DNA of 64,000 bases, taken from positions 186,001 through 250,000 of the forward strand of contig NZ_FZOJ01000003.1 of assembly GCF_900188145.1 (NCBI RefSeq), in the 5' to 3' direction. Shown piece after piece: positions 34,038 to 42,576 of the stretch. Numbering within the stretch: the first letter of the stretch is position 1; each line of letters opens with the position of its first letter. The notes beneath the pieces were generated by a model, which did no database searches, had not been told where the DNA came from, and was given only the letters and a program-made list of their open reading frames with translations. Position numbers and translations under genes: made by a program. Source of the DNA: Anaerovirgula multivorans. Its GTDB lineage: Bacteria; Bacillota; Clostridia; Peptostreptococcales; Natronincolaceae.

Positions 34038-35216
34038 CTAATAATTAGCGTTTTCCGCTACATATTCTAGAACTGCCTTCAGATTATCAACGTTAACACT
34101 GTCCGCGGTTATGACGCCCTTATCAAATCCAAAATAATACTTTCCACCAGGTGCGAGAATATCAATAAGTTCTTTCGCTTTATCAATACACTGCTGTTTC
34201 GTACCTGTCTTTAGTAAACCAATCGGATAGAATCCAGTAATGATATGTTTTTTGCCTAGTTTTTCTTTCACAAGCTTAGGATCACCGTATTCAAACCACA
34301 TTCTAGTATTTTCAGGAAGCTCATATAGGTAGTCAATATACCGCATCCAATCATGTTCAACAAACAACATAGAAGGTTGTCCTTTGTCTGCTAATCCATC
34401 TACTAACTTTTTAAAGGTTGGCCAATAGAATTTTTCAAAATCCTTTGGTCGTATATATGGTGCCATATGCAGTGGAATAAAGGCAGCACCATATTTGCTA
34501 GGTGGATGATTAGGTGTGCCCTGTTTTAGCATTAATGGCAACGCTGCTTCACAAGCAGCTTCTACCTTGTCAGGACATCTTCTAAGATCTCCTGTAATGC
34601 CTTTAAATCCTCTTAATTGATCTGCAACAAAGTCAAAGGGGGCTTCTGTTAACAGTTCGATTCCTCCTAAAGGAGAATAACCATATTTATCTGTTAGCTT
34701 TCCTATTACCCCTAAAGCAGCAAATAGCTCGTCATAATAGGCTTTAAATGCTTTGCCAAATGCTATGGATCTTTTACCAGGACTTTCATTTAGCTCTGTA
34801 TAGATTCTAGGTAGAATTTTTTCCATAATACAATCATAGGGTGATGCAATAAAATCATCATATTCTTCAGCTTCTAGCCCATGAATCTCGGGATGCTGCA
34901 TAAAGCCACCGGAGCTCATAACAAAGTTTCTAGCACCTAATAGTTTATAAAATATAGGATTTCTTAAATTCATTGCTGCTGGATTGGTATCAGAAACAAA
35001 ATCCTGGCAAACCTTTTCATATACTTCTTCAAGCAGCTGATAATCCCATTGCACTTCTGCTAAATCTTTTCCTGCATACTGTATAGCAAATTCAATGGTT
35101 AAAGATGGACTAACAGGCACTCTTTTAGGAATCTTGCCATCAAATACATCTTTAAACAATTGAGTTCTTTCCTCTTGCAAAGCTTTTACATCTTGCACTG
35201 CTGTAGCACTTGCCAT
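34038..35216 (-). CDS. UroD-type corrinoid methyltransferase I, copy 2 (probable O-demethylase)
   Basis: A 392-residue paralogue of the 30732 gene with the same UroD fold and the same E287, E302, H324 set in the motif region 'FVEHDWMRYIDYLYELPE' and 'KKHIITGFYPI'. It directly follows the intact corrinoid gene (one-base gap), forming a complete donor/acceptor pair. Differences from copy 1 cluster in the N-terminus and around residues 143-155 and 231-240, which could alter substrate preference. With MeTr upstream at 36.3 kb and RACo-like activator at 25.9 kb it completes a four-component O-demethylase-like system. The natural substrate is not known. Confidence 0.87.
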   Translation of the reverse strand: MASATAVQDVKALQEERTQLFKDVFDGKIPKRVPVSPSLTIEFAIQYAGKDLAEVQWDYQLLEEVYEKVCQDFVSDTNPAAMNLRNPIFYKLLGARNFVMSSGGFMQHPEIHGLEAEEYDDFIASPYDCIMEKILPRIYTELNESPGKRSIAFGKAFKAYYDELFAALGVIGKLTDKYGYSPLGGIELLTEAPFDFVADQLRGFKGITGDLRRCPDKVEAACEAALPLMLKQGTPNHPPSKYGAAFIPLHMAPYIRPKDFEKFYWPTFKKLVDGLADKGQPSMLFVEHDWMRYIDYLYELPENTRMWFEYGDPKLVKEKLGKKHIITGFYPIGLLKTGTKQQCIDKAKELIDILAPGGKYYFGFDKGVITADSVNVDNLKAVLEYVAENANY

Positions 35217-35217
35217 A

Positions 35218-35868
35218 TTACATCATCCACCCTTGGCAGATTTTTATCCCTTCTGCAGCGTTGGTTGTAAAGGCATCTGCACCAACATGTTCACAAGCTT
35301 CCTGGGTTACAGGATTTCCGCCAATGATTATTTTTACGTCATCCTTCAATCCTTCTTTTTTCAATTCATCTATGATGTTCTTCATTGAATCGATAGCAAG
35401 GGTAAGAACGCCACTCATACCTACAATTTGTGGTTTCACTTCCTTTATCTTTTCAACAAAGGCTGCTGCTGGTTGGTCTATTCCTAAATCATACACCTCA
35501 AAACCTGCAGCTTCTGCCATACTTTTGAATATGTTTTTGCCAATATCATGAAGATCTCCCTCTACTGTAGCAAGAACGATGCTGCCTACCTTTTCTGTAG
35601 TTCCTGATCCAATAACAGGCTTTAGGGTATCGATAGCACTTGTAAGCAATTCTCCAGCAAAGATCAAATCTCCAACAAAGTATTCTCCCTTATCAAACAG
35701 ATCCCCCACGATTGCCATCCCCTGTTGACATGCATTTACTACTTTTTCTGCTTCTTCTTCTGTTGGGTTTGATTCTACAAATTCTTTTAGCATTTCTAAT
35801 ACCTTGTCTTCATCTAGCTCTCCTACTGCCTCTGTTAACATATTCAAATCCATTGCCAATTCGCTCAT
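35218..35868 (-). CDS. Corrinoid protein of the methyltransferase system
   Basis: A 216-residue cobalamin carrier. The N-terminal helical cap (1-88) precedes a B12 domain with D105-L-H107-D-I-G110, the histidine being the lower axial ligand, then 'GMSGVLTLAIDSMK' and 'IIGGNPVT' as usual. It should take methyl from the UroD-type protein encoded directly after it and pass it to THF through MeTr. It is the intact version of the 69-codon remnant at 31.9 kb. Start ATG follows AAAGGGGGAACTAAA. Confidence 0.95.
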   Translation of the reverse strand: MSELAMDLNMLTEAVGELDEDKVLEMLKEFVESNPTEEEAEKVVNACQQGMAIVGDLFDKGEYFVGDLIFAGELLTSAIDTLKPVIGSGTTEKVGSIVLATVEGDLHDIGKNIFKSMAEAAGFEVYDLGIDQPAAAFVEKIKEVKPQIVGMSGVLTLAIDSMKNIIDELKKEGLKDDVKIIIGGNPVTQEACEHVGADAFTTNAAEGIKICQGWMM

Positions 35869-36273
35869 TTTAGTTCCCCCTTTATTAAAATATTTATTAT
35901 TCTAGATCACAAGCGTGATTAAGATTCAATTTCAACATTCTAAAAGTCATACTTCGACTTATATGGATATCCAAGTTAAAATATACAATTATGCTATGAA
36001 ATTTCTGGATAAATCTATCGTTTCATATTTGAATTTTGATACACTAAATGCAGTTCCTAGCTGTGGTTTTCGGCTAGAGGCGAAACCGTAGGCCTGTGTG
36101 TATCAAAATTATGCTTTACCACTAGCTATCAATATAACAATAAATAAAAAAATGTATATTTTAAGTTCTTAGGTTGGTTGTCTATAGATAACCAATTTTA
36201 AACTTTATTAACACAGGAAAACCTTTTCCCTTTAGCTAAATCTCAACGCTCTAGTACTTTAATGATACATACT
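35869..36273. other. Intergenic: leader hairpin, palindromic element copy 2 and a shared block
   Basis: Contains the ATCAC-GCTT-GTGAT leader hairpin (35906-35919), palindromic element copy 2 (36032-36110) and, at 36183-36209 on the minus strand, the block AAGTTTAAAATTGGTTATC also found at 44.26 and 51.36 kb. The block is flanked by a GGTTGTCTATAGATAACC palindrome. No gene seen. Confidence 0.7.
36032..36110 (+). repeat. Palindromic element copy 2
   Basis: Outer stem AATTTTGATACAC / GTGTATCAAAATT, in which both arms differ from the other copies at the same paired positions, and inner GGTTTTCGGC...GCGAAACCGTAG. The first inner hairpin is shortened (ACTAAATGCAGTTCCTAG). 79 bp. Confidence 0.8.
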
Positions 36274-37110
36274 CTAAACACTTAGTGCCTTTGGAGCCTC
36301 TGCTTCTTTAAGTGGTCCAATTTTGTTTTTTCTGTAGGCAGTAGCGTATTTTCTACAATGTTTATCTCTTCCTAGCAATGCTTCCGTTGCCAACAGTGCA
36401 GCCATCATATCTCTATTACATGAATCCATGATTGCAGAATCCATTCCCACGAAGGCAGCTATTGTTAAAAAGTTTTGATTTACAACTTTTCTTAATGGCA
36501 TGCCAAAGGAAATATTGCTTAAACCAGATGTTACTTTAATAGTAGGATACATTGCTTTGATAGTTTTTGTTGTCTCTACAAAACTTAGTAAAGATGTATT
36601 ATCTGTTGAAAGCGCCATTACCAAAGGATCAATATGTATTCTATCAGGTGTAATGCCATATTTTTCAGCCTTTTCTACCAGTATCTTAGTTATATCTACC
36701 CTTGTTTGAACATCACAGGGAATACCATTATTATCACAGGTCAATCCAATTACCTGCCATTCTGTTCCTTGAATTAAGGGATAAATAACTTCACACTTTT
36801 GTCCCTCTTCAGATACAGAATTAATGATGCCTGGTTTCTTAGCATACTTCATCACAGCTTCAATTGTTCTTGCATTTGGACTATCAATACTCAATGGTTT
36901 ATCAACTGCATCCTGAACGATCTCCATCAGCCATTTTAGTGTTTCAACTTCCAATTCAGGTGCAGTACTGGCACACACATCAATATAGTCTGCCCCCGCT
37001 TCTACCTGCTTGATCGTCAAATTTCGAATGAATTCTTCATCCTTACCTTCAATAGCTTTTTTCACGCTTGGAATGGTTCCATTCACCTTTTCTCCAATAA
37101 TAATCATCAT
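36274..37110 (-). CDS. Methyltetrahydrofolate:corrinoid methyltransferase (MeTr, methyltransferase II)
   Basis: A 278-residue pterin-binding TIM barrel related to AcsE and to dihydropteroate synthase. Visible motifs are 'IGEKVNG' , 'AGADYIDVCAST', 'PLSIDSPNARTIEAVM', 'NSVSEE', 'IHIDPLVMALSTDN' and 'SGLSNISFGMP' with the N-x-S-x-G-x-P pterin loop. In O-demethylase systems this enzyme moves methyl from the corrinoid protein to THF. Promoter B lies just ahead, with GGGGGGATTT before two adjacent ATG codons. It heads the unit that continues with the corrinoid and methyltransferase I genes. Confidence 0.93.
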   Translation of the reverse strand: MMIIIGEKVNGTIPSVKKAIEGKDEEFIRNLTIKQVEAGADYIDVCASTAPELEVETLKWLMEIVQDAVDKPLSIDSPNARTIEAVMKYAKKPGIINSVSEEGQKCEVIYPLIQGTEWQVIGLTCDNNGIPCDVQTRVDITKILVEKAEKYGITPDRIHIDPLVMALSTDNTSLLSFVETTKTIKAMYPTIKVTSGLSNISFGMPLRKVVNQNFLTIAAFVGMDSAIMDSCNRDMMAALLATEALLGRDKHCRKYATAYRKNKIGPLKEAEAPKALSV

Positions 37111-37149
37111 AAATCCCCCCCTTTAGTAACTATTACGTTTTGTAATTAC

Positions 37150-37216
37150 ATGTATATACAAGTAGTATATACGTATACGTTTGATTTAATTATATCAAAT
37201 ATTCATAACACGTCAA
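37150..37216 (-). promoter_or_regulatory. Promoter-operator module B (MeTr unit)
   Basis: Minus strand: TTGACG (37211-37216), 16 bp, TATAAT (37189-37194), 25 bp, ACTTGTATATACAT (37150-37163). GTATATAC is repeated across the site (GTATACGTATATAC next to it). Same layout as modules A and C. Confidence 0.85.
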
Positions 37217-37279
37217 TAGCTTTATGCGTAATTAACAAAATTTTTTGAAGATTACACAAAAACGCTACCTAACTTCCTT

Positions 37280-38701
37280 TTAGCTTTTTTGCGGAAGTAA
37301 CACAGTAAATTTTGTGCCTTCATTTTTTTTACTTTCTGCTGTGATTTTTCCTCCATGCGCCTCTATTAAGTTTTTTGCGATAGCTAATCCAATACCTGCT
37401 CCTCCTGTTTTTCTGTTTCTAGATAAATCACTTCTATAAAATCTTTCAAATATATAAGGAAGATCCTTCTCATCAAGACCTATTCCTGTATCTTCTATCG
37501 TTATTACTATCTGATTATTATCCGCTGTCAATACAACACTCACTTTTCCTTCTGGATTCGTAAATTTAAGCGCATTTGATATGATGTTGATCAATACTTG
37601 TCTAATTTTATCTCTGTCTCCATAAACCTGGACCTTTTCTTGTATATCAGCATTTAATTGAATTCTTTTTTCTTGAAAAGAATAGCGAAAGCTTTCTATT
37701 ATTTGAGTTAAATCTTTAGATAGAGCATACTGTTGAATTTCTAAAGTTAGTTTATGATTTTCTATATCCGTTAAATGCTTTAATTCCTCTACTAATCTAA
37801 TTAGTCTTAGGACTTCATTATTGCAAATTTCCAGCTTATCTTGGGTAGGCTCCCATACTCCATCCCTCATTGCTTCAATATGTGTTTGTAATATAGTTAA
37901 GGGAGTTCTTAACTCGTGGGATATATCTGAAGTCAATCTCTTTCTTAGTAATTCCTGCTCACTTAAAGATGTAGCAAGGTGATTAATAGATTGAGAAAGC
38001 TCTTGTAGTTCCACGATGCTACTGTTTAGCTCTACTTTGTCATTTAATTTCCCTTCTCTTATGGAATTTGCAGCTTCAGTAATCTGTAAAATCGGCTTTG
38101 AAAAAATTTTAGTAGAATACATTCCCAATAAAATTGCAGCTAAGATTGATATAATCGCCCCATAAAATATAGAAGTATTCATGCCTCGTGCAAATTCTAT
38201 TTCTCTTTCAGATACAAGGAAAGGTCCTATATGACCAATTGAAACGGTACCTACTCTTTCATTATTAACTGTTAGAGCATATTCCTCTATAGTATAATTT
38301 TCATCCCGAAGATTATTCTGCACCATGTTACTATGATTTCTCCGCATCATACCATGACCCATTCTTGCTGACATTTCACTATGCATTCGAATCATTGCAT
38401 TTTCCATATACTCTGAAAAAATAAGATGATTATCCTGATCCCTTATTTCAATATCAAAGCTATAGATGATAGGGGATATCCTTATATTATCCAAAGCTCT
38501 ATCTGTCCAACCATTATTTAGAACATAGGATTGTTCTATTAACTGAATTACTTCTCCCAGCTTATTTTCCTGCTCATCCCTCATATACAAATCGAACTTT
38601 CCAAACAAAGTTATGTTTGTAATAACACTTACTAAGATAATTGAAAAAATAGCTCCTCCTAGAATAAGTAAGATCAACCTGGTTCTCAGCTTATTTATCA
38701 T
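37280..38701 (-). CDS. Sensor histidine kinase
   Basis: A 473-residue membrane kinase. Helix 1 is near 10-30, an extracellular sensor of about 140 residues with many Met and His residues (MIRMHSEMSARMGHGMMRRNHS) follows, then helix 2 near 178-197, a HAMP linker, the H-box 'SDISHELRTPLT' and an ATPase domain with N ('NIISNALKF'), G1 ('DTGIGL') and G2 ('GAGIGLAIA') boxes. The Met/His-rich sensor suggests metal (copper or silver type) or redox sensing, which is inference. It follows its response regulator by two bases. Confidence 0.93.
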   Translation of the reverse strand: MINKLRTRLILLILGGAIFSIILVSVITNITLFGKFDLYMRDEQENKLGEVIQLIEQSYVLNNGWTDRALDNIRISPIIYSFDIEIRDQDNHLIFSEYMENAMIRMHSEMSARMGHGMMRRNHSNMVQNNLRDENYTIEEYALTVNNERVGTVSIGHIGPFLVSEREIEFARGMNTSIFYGAIISILAAILLGMYSTKIFSKPILQITEAANSIREGKLNDKVELNSSIVELQELSQSINHLATSLSEQELLRKRLTSDISHELRTPLTILQTHIEAMRDGVWEPTQDKLEICNNEVLRLIRLVEELKHLTDIENHKLTLEIQQYALSKDLTQIIESFRYSFQEKRIQLNADIQEKVQVYGDRDKIRQVLINIISNALKFTNPEGKVSVVLTADNNQIVITIEDTGIGLDEKDLPYIFERFYRSDLSRNRKTGGAGIGLAIAKNLIEAHGGKITAESKKNEGTKFTVLLPQKS

Positions 38702-38703
38702 TT

Positions 38704-39396
38704 TTAATCCCCCACAAACTGATATCCTACACCATAGACAGTTAAAATGTATTTATTGTGCTTGTCTTCAATTTTATGTCTCAAATTTTTAATATGGGTA
38801 TCTATTGTTCGATCATAGCCTTCATAATCATAACCCAACACCTTAATAATCAAGTCTTCCCGAGTAAATACCTTACCTATATTTTGAGCCAATAGACTTA
38901 GCAATTTATATTCTGTAGCTGTTAAGTCCACTAATTTCCCTTGTTTTTTAATTTTCATTCGATTTAATTCTATCGTTAGATCTCCATCACAAAACGTTAA
39001 TATATTTGCCTTGATTTCATCTGTTCCTATCCTTCTCAGTATTGCCCTTACTCTGGCTACTAGTTCCTTAGGGCTAAAAGGTTTCGTTAAGTAATCATCT
39101 GCTCCAATATCAAGTCCATAAATCCTATCTGTTTCTTGTATCTTTGCAGTTAGCATGATAATAGGTACTTGAGATTTGAGACGTATTCTTCTGCAAACTT
39201 CCTCCCCCGACAAATCTGGCAGCATCAAATCTAAAATGACAAGATGCACGATCTCCTGATTAAATCTATCTAAGGCTTCGTTGCCATTATAAGCAGTAAA
39301 GACTCCATATCCTTCTTTTTCTAAATAAGCCTTTACTACACTTACAATACTCTCTTCGTCATCTACCACAAGAATATTTTTTTCTATATTACTCAT
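38704..39396 (-). CDS. OmpR/PhoB family response regulator
   Basis: A 230-residue regulator with an N-terminal receiver (phospho-acceptor Asp in 'LVILDLMLPDLSG', Lys in 'LTKPFSP') and a C-terminal winged helix ('FTREDLIIKVLGYDYEGYDRTIDTHIKNLRHKI'). It forms a two-gene operon with the downstream sensor kinase. The operon sits inside the C1 cluster, but nothing in the sequence shows that it controls those genes. ATG preceded by GGGGTGATTCG. Confidence 0.94.
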   Translation of the reverse strand: MSNIEKNILVVDDEESIVSVVKAYLEKEGYGVFTAYNGNEALDRFNQEIVHLVILDLMLPDLSGEEVCRRIRLKSQVPIIMLTAKIQETDRIYGLDIGADDYLTKPFSPKELVARVRAILRRIGTDEIKANILTFCDGDLTIELNRMKIKKQGKLVDLTATEYKLLSLLAQNIGKVFTREDLIIKVLGYDYEGYDRTIDTHIKNLRHKIEDKHNKYILTVYGVGYQFVGD

Positions 39397-39521
39397 CGAA
39401 TCACCCCAGTTTCTTTTGACACTTTATTATTTCTTACCATACTACAATAGCTAACGTTTTTCAACGCTACATATTATTTCTATTTTACCCTATTTCCATT
39501 TGTAAAAACTATTCTATCTAT

Positions 39522-39688
39522 TCATTGTAGAATAAGATTTTGAAGAAATTTTGCCATTCCAGCAGATTTTAGTGGTATGATTCCAGCTAATATCTTGTCA
39601 TCCGAATGTTTTGTTTTTTCTTTAGATTCCCTCATAATTTCTAAATCAAATACCGCTTGAGTTATGAATACCCCCTTATCTCTTAAGC
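39522..39688 (-). pseudogene. Remnant of a metF gene next to metV
   Basis: About 55 codons ending at TGA (39522-39524) read like the middle of methylenetetrahydrofolate reductase: GVFITQAVFDLE ... KILAGIIPLKSAGMAKF. No start codon or folate-binding N-terminus remains, and both ends are cut. In acetogens metV and metF are neighbours, so the functional metF of this branch has been lost here, leaving the distant gene at 2.5 kb as the only intact copy in the window. Confidence 0.85.
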
Positions 39689-40354
39689 TTTGGCAACTTG
39701 TTTTTTCTGCTCTCTTAGATTAATTCTTCTAGGATTATTTGATTTTTGAAAATCTTTTGGTTCTCTTATTTCCATCATATTTTCTAGCTGCCCTAGATCC
39801 TTTAGTTTTTCATAGATCATAATCCATGCACAATCATTTCCATTGCCAACTTCACATTTTTTATCTCTTGCTCCACCACAGGGGCCGTTGATGAGACCTT
39901 TTGCACATCTTGTTATGGGGCAAATAGCAGCAGTCCAGCCTAGTTCACATTCTCCACAGGCTTTACAGGCTTCTTCGTATTGTCCAACTCTTTCTATTTC
40001 TCCAATGAACATTGTATCTGTTCCAGGGTAAACTTGAGGCTTTGCAGCCTTAGCTATGGTTTGTGTACCATCACCACATGCTAAGGAAATAATGGCATCT
40101 GTTTCATTAAGCTCTTCCTTCAATTGTTTAAGACTTTTTCTAGTATTTAAAAAATTACAGGCAGCATCCAATACGATTTGGCCTAATACTTCTTTACCTT
40201 CTGCTTCTAAAAATTCCTTCATTTCCTGTAATTCTTTTTCTCCACCCGCTTGACAGACAGTGGCACATTCGGAACAGCCTGTTATAATCACTTTTTTATG
40301 ATTTTCTAAAAACTTCAAGATCTCCTCAGCAGACTTTTTTTGTGAAATAATCAT
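39683..40354 (-). CDS. metV: MetV, methylenetetrahydrofolate reductase partner (C-terminal-domain family)
   Basis: A 223-residue zinc/iron-sulfur protein. Cys motifs are plentiful: 'CSECATVCQAGG' near 27-38, 'CGDG' near 95, 'CKACGECELGW' near 135-145, 'CPITRCAKGL' and 'GPCGGARDKKCEVG'. In acetogens MetV binds MetF and brings electrons to it. Here it follows formate-THF ligase in the same direction (131-bp gap), which suits a C1 branch of the Wood-Ljungdahl type working in either direction. Its own metF partner next door is a fragment. Confidence 0.9.
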   Translation of the reverse strand: MIISQKKSAEEILKFLENHKKVIITGCSECATVCQAGGEKELQEMKEFLEAEGKEVLGQIVLDAACNFLNTRKSLKQLKEELNETDAIISLACGDGTQTIAKAAKPQVYPGTDTMFIGEIERVGQYEEACKACGECELGWTAAICPITRCAKGLINGPCGGARDKKCEVGNGNDCAWIMIYEKLKDLGQLENMMEIREPKDFQKSNNPRRINLREQKKQVAKA

Positions 40355-40485
40355 TTTTATTCCCCCTTAAATGAACAGTGTTTTTAAAGTTAAACAGCTT
40401 ACAGAATTTAATCATCTTTATAGATTGTACAGAAGGATGAATCTATCTATCAAAAATATTGAGTTATTTGTAGTGACATGTCCTT

Positions 40486-42162
40486 CTAGAATAGTCCACT
40501 AATCCTTCCTTTTTCGTCCACATCAATTCTTTCAGCAGAAGGTACTTTGGGTAATCCTGGCATTGTCATTACTTCTCCTGTAAGGGCTACGATAAAACCT
40601 GCTCCTGCTGACACTTTAATCTGTCTTACAGTAATGTTAAACCCTTCTGGTCTTCCTAATAGATTTGGATTATCACTCAATGAGTATTGGGTCTTTGCCA
40701 TACATATTGGCAGATCACCAAACCCTAATTTTTCTAATTTATCTATTTCCTTTAAGGTTGCTGGTGTGAAATCTACACCATTTGCACCATATATTTTAGT
40801 TGCAATTGCTTCTATTTTTTCTGCAATTGGCATATTGAGAGCATAGCTGTACTCTAACTTACTTTCTTCTTCTACTAATCTTAATACTTCCTTTGCCAGT
40901 TCTTGCCCACCTTCTCCACCTTTTGCCCAAACTTCTGATAGGGCTACATTAACCCCTAGCTCTTTGCATTTCCTCTTTACTAGTGCTAATTCTGCTTCTG
41001 TATCTAATGGAAATCTATTGATGGCTACTACAGCTGGCAGCTTAAATACCTTCGTGATGTTCTCTACGTGTTTTAATAGGTTGGGTAACCCTTTTTCTAA
41101 GGCTTCTAGATTTTCTTCGTTTAATTTATCCTTCACAACCCCTCCGTTATATTTTAAGGCTCTTACGGTGGCTACGATGATGACTGCATCGGGTTTTAAG
41201 TCAGCTTTTCTACATTTAATATCTATGAACTTTTCTGCTCCTAGATCTGCTCCAAAACCTGCTTCTGTCACTACATAATCAGCAAAATGCATTGCCATTT
41301 TCGTTGCAATTACTGAGTTACACCCATGAGCTATGTTGGCAAAAGGCCCACCATGGACAAAGGCAGGTGTTCCTTCTAATGTTTGGACTAAGTTAGGCTT
41401 TAGGGCATCTTTTAAAAGAGCTGCCATAGCCCCGTGGGCATTTAGATCTTTAGCGGTAATAGGTCTGTCATCTCTTGTATAAGCCACGATGATATTCCCT
41501 ATTCTTTCTTTTAAATCTACGATGTTGTTGGCTAAGCAGAAGGCTGCCATAACTTCTGAGGCTACTGTGATATCAAAGCCATCTTCTCGTGCTACGCCGT
41601 TACCTTTGCCACCCATACCATTGACGATATTTCTAAGTTGTCGATCATTCATATCTACTACCCTACGCCATGTGATTTTTCTATTGTCTATTCCTAATTG
41701 GTTACCATGGTTAATATGGTTATCCAGCATGGCAGCCAATAGATTGTTGGCAGCACCGATAGCATGGAAATCTCCTGTAAAGTGTAGATTGATATCCTCC
41801 ATAGGCACTACCTGAGCATAACCTCCTCCAGCTGCACCTCCCTTTACACCAAACACTGGACCTAAAGAAGGTTCTCTTAAGGCTACAATTGTCTTTTTTC
41901 CTAATCTAGATAAGGCATCGGAAACCCCTATCGTGGTGGTGGTTTTCCCTTCTCCTGCTGGTGTTGGGTTAATCGCCGATACTAAAATCAGCTTTGCTTT
42001 TCTCCCAGTCTTCTCCTCTTTTAATAGATTGTAGTCTACCTTTGCTTTATATCGACCATAAAGATCGATATTTTCTTCCGTCAAATCAAGTTTTCCTGCT
42101 ATTTCTCTTATGTCCTTTAGCTGTGCCTCTTGTGCAATTTCAATATCACTTTTAAAACCCAT
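40486..42162 (-). CDS. fhs: Formate--tetrahydrofolate ligase
   Basis: Formyl-THF synthetase of 558 residues when started at [11 protein letters not shown], which has AAGGGGG eight bases upstream and matches the usual length (about 557). The P-loop '[13 protein letters not shown]' and family signature '[16 protein letters not shown]' are intact, and the potassium- and folate-binding tail is complete. It uses ATP to join formate to THF, or runs backward when methyl groups are oxidised. Promoter module C, shared with the methyltransferase units, lies in front, so methyl groups from O-demethylation are probably handled together with formate. The rest of 42163-42576 shows only that promoter. Confidence 0.97.
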   Translation of the reverse strand: MGFKSDIEIAQEAQLKDIREIAGKLDLTEENIDLYGRYKAKVDYNLLKEEKTGRKAKLILVSAINPTPAGEGKTTTTIGVSDALSRLGKKTIVALREPSLGPVFGVKGGAAGGGYAQVVPMEDINLHFTGDFHAIGAANNLLAAMLDNHINHGNQLGIDNRKITWRRVVDMNDRQLRNIVNGMGGKGNGVAREDGFDITVASEVMAAFCLANNIVDLKERIGNIIVAYTRDDRPITAKDLNAHGAMAALLKDALKPNLVQTLEGTPAFVHGGPFANIAHGCNSVIATKMAMHFADYVVTEAGFGADLGAEKFIDIKCRKADLKPDAVIIVATVRALKYNGGVVKDKLNEENLEALEKGLPNLLKHVENITKVFKLPAVVAINRFPLDTEAELALVKRKCKELGVNVALSEVWAKGGEGGQELAKEVLRLVEEESKLEYSYALNMPIAEKIEAIATKIYGANGVDFTPATLKEIDKLEKLGFGDLPICMAKTQYSLSDNPNLLGRPEGFNITVRQIKVSAGAGFIVALTGEVMTMPGLPKVPSAERIDVDEKGRISGLF

Positions 42163-42286
42163 TTTCATAACCCCCTTATATAATATCTTCACCATTTTTC
42201 AAGAAATATGGTGTTTATTAAACAAAATTTCATAAAAGTCCACAATAGAATAATTAGTTTTTCCTCTATTTTTAATAGCCGAACCT

Positions 42287-42354
42287 ATGTATATACAAGT
42301 ATCTATATGTATACACTTTTAAGTTAATTATAACAGTTCTTTTTTAAGTGTCAA
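42287..42354 (-). promoter_or_regulatory. Promoter-operator module C (fhs)
   Basis: Minus strand: TTGACA (42349-42354), 16 bp, TATAAT (42327-42332), 26 bp, ACTTGTATATACAT (42287-42300). The site is followed on the plus strand by ATCTATATGTATAC, giving a loose palindrome. This is the third module of the set. Confidence 0.85.
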
Positions 42355-42576
42355 TATTACAATTTAATTATTTTGAATTTTTAAAATAGTTCTTAATGTA
42401 TCAATTATTACTAAAGAAATGATATGCCATCTTTTTTCTTTTGAGAAATTTTTTCTAAGAAAATCAAAACTTTATTCACTTCTTTAATCATAATACTAAG
42501 ACCAAAACACTAGATATTAACTAGCGTTCAGATCTTTTAAATGTGTAGAATTTACGATTAATCTTTTTAAGGACCA

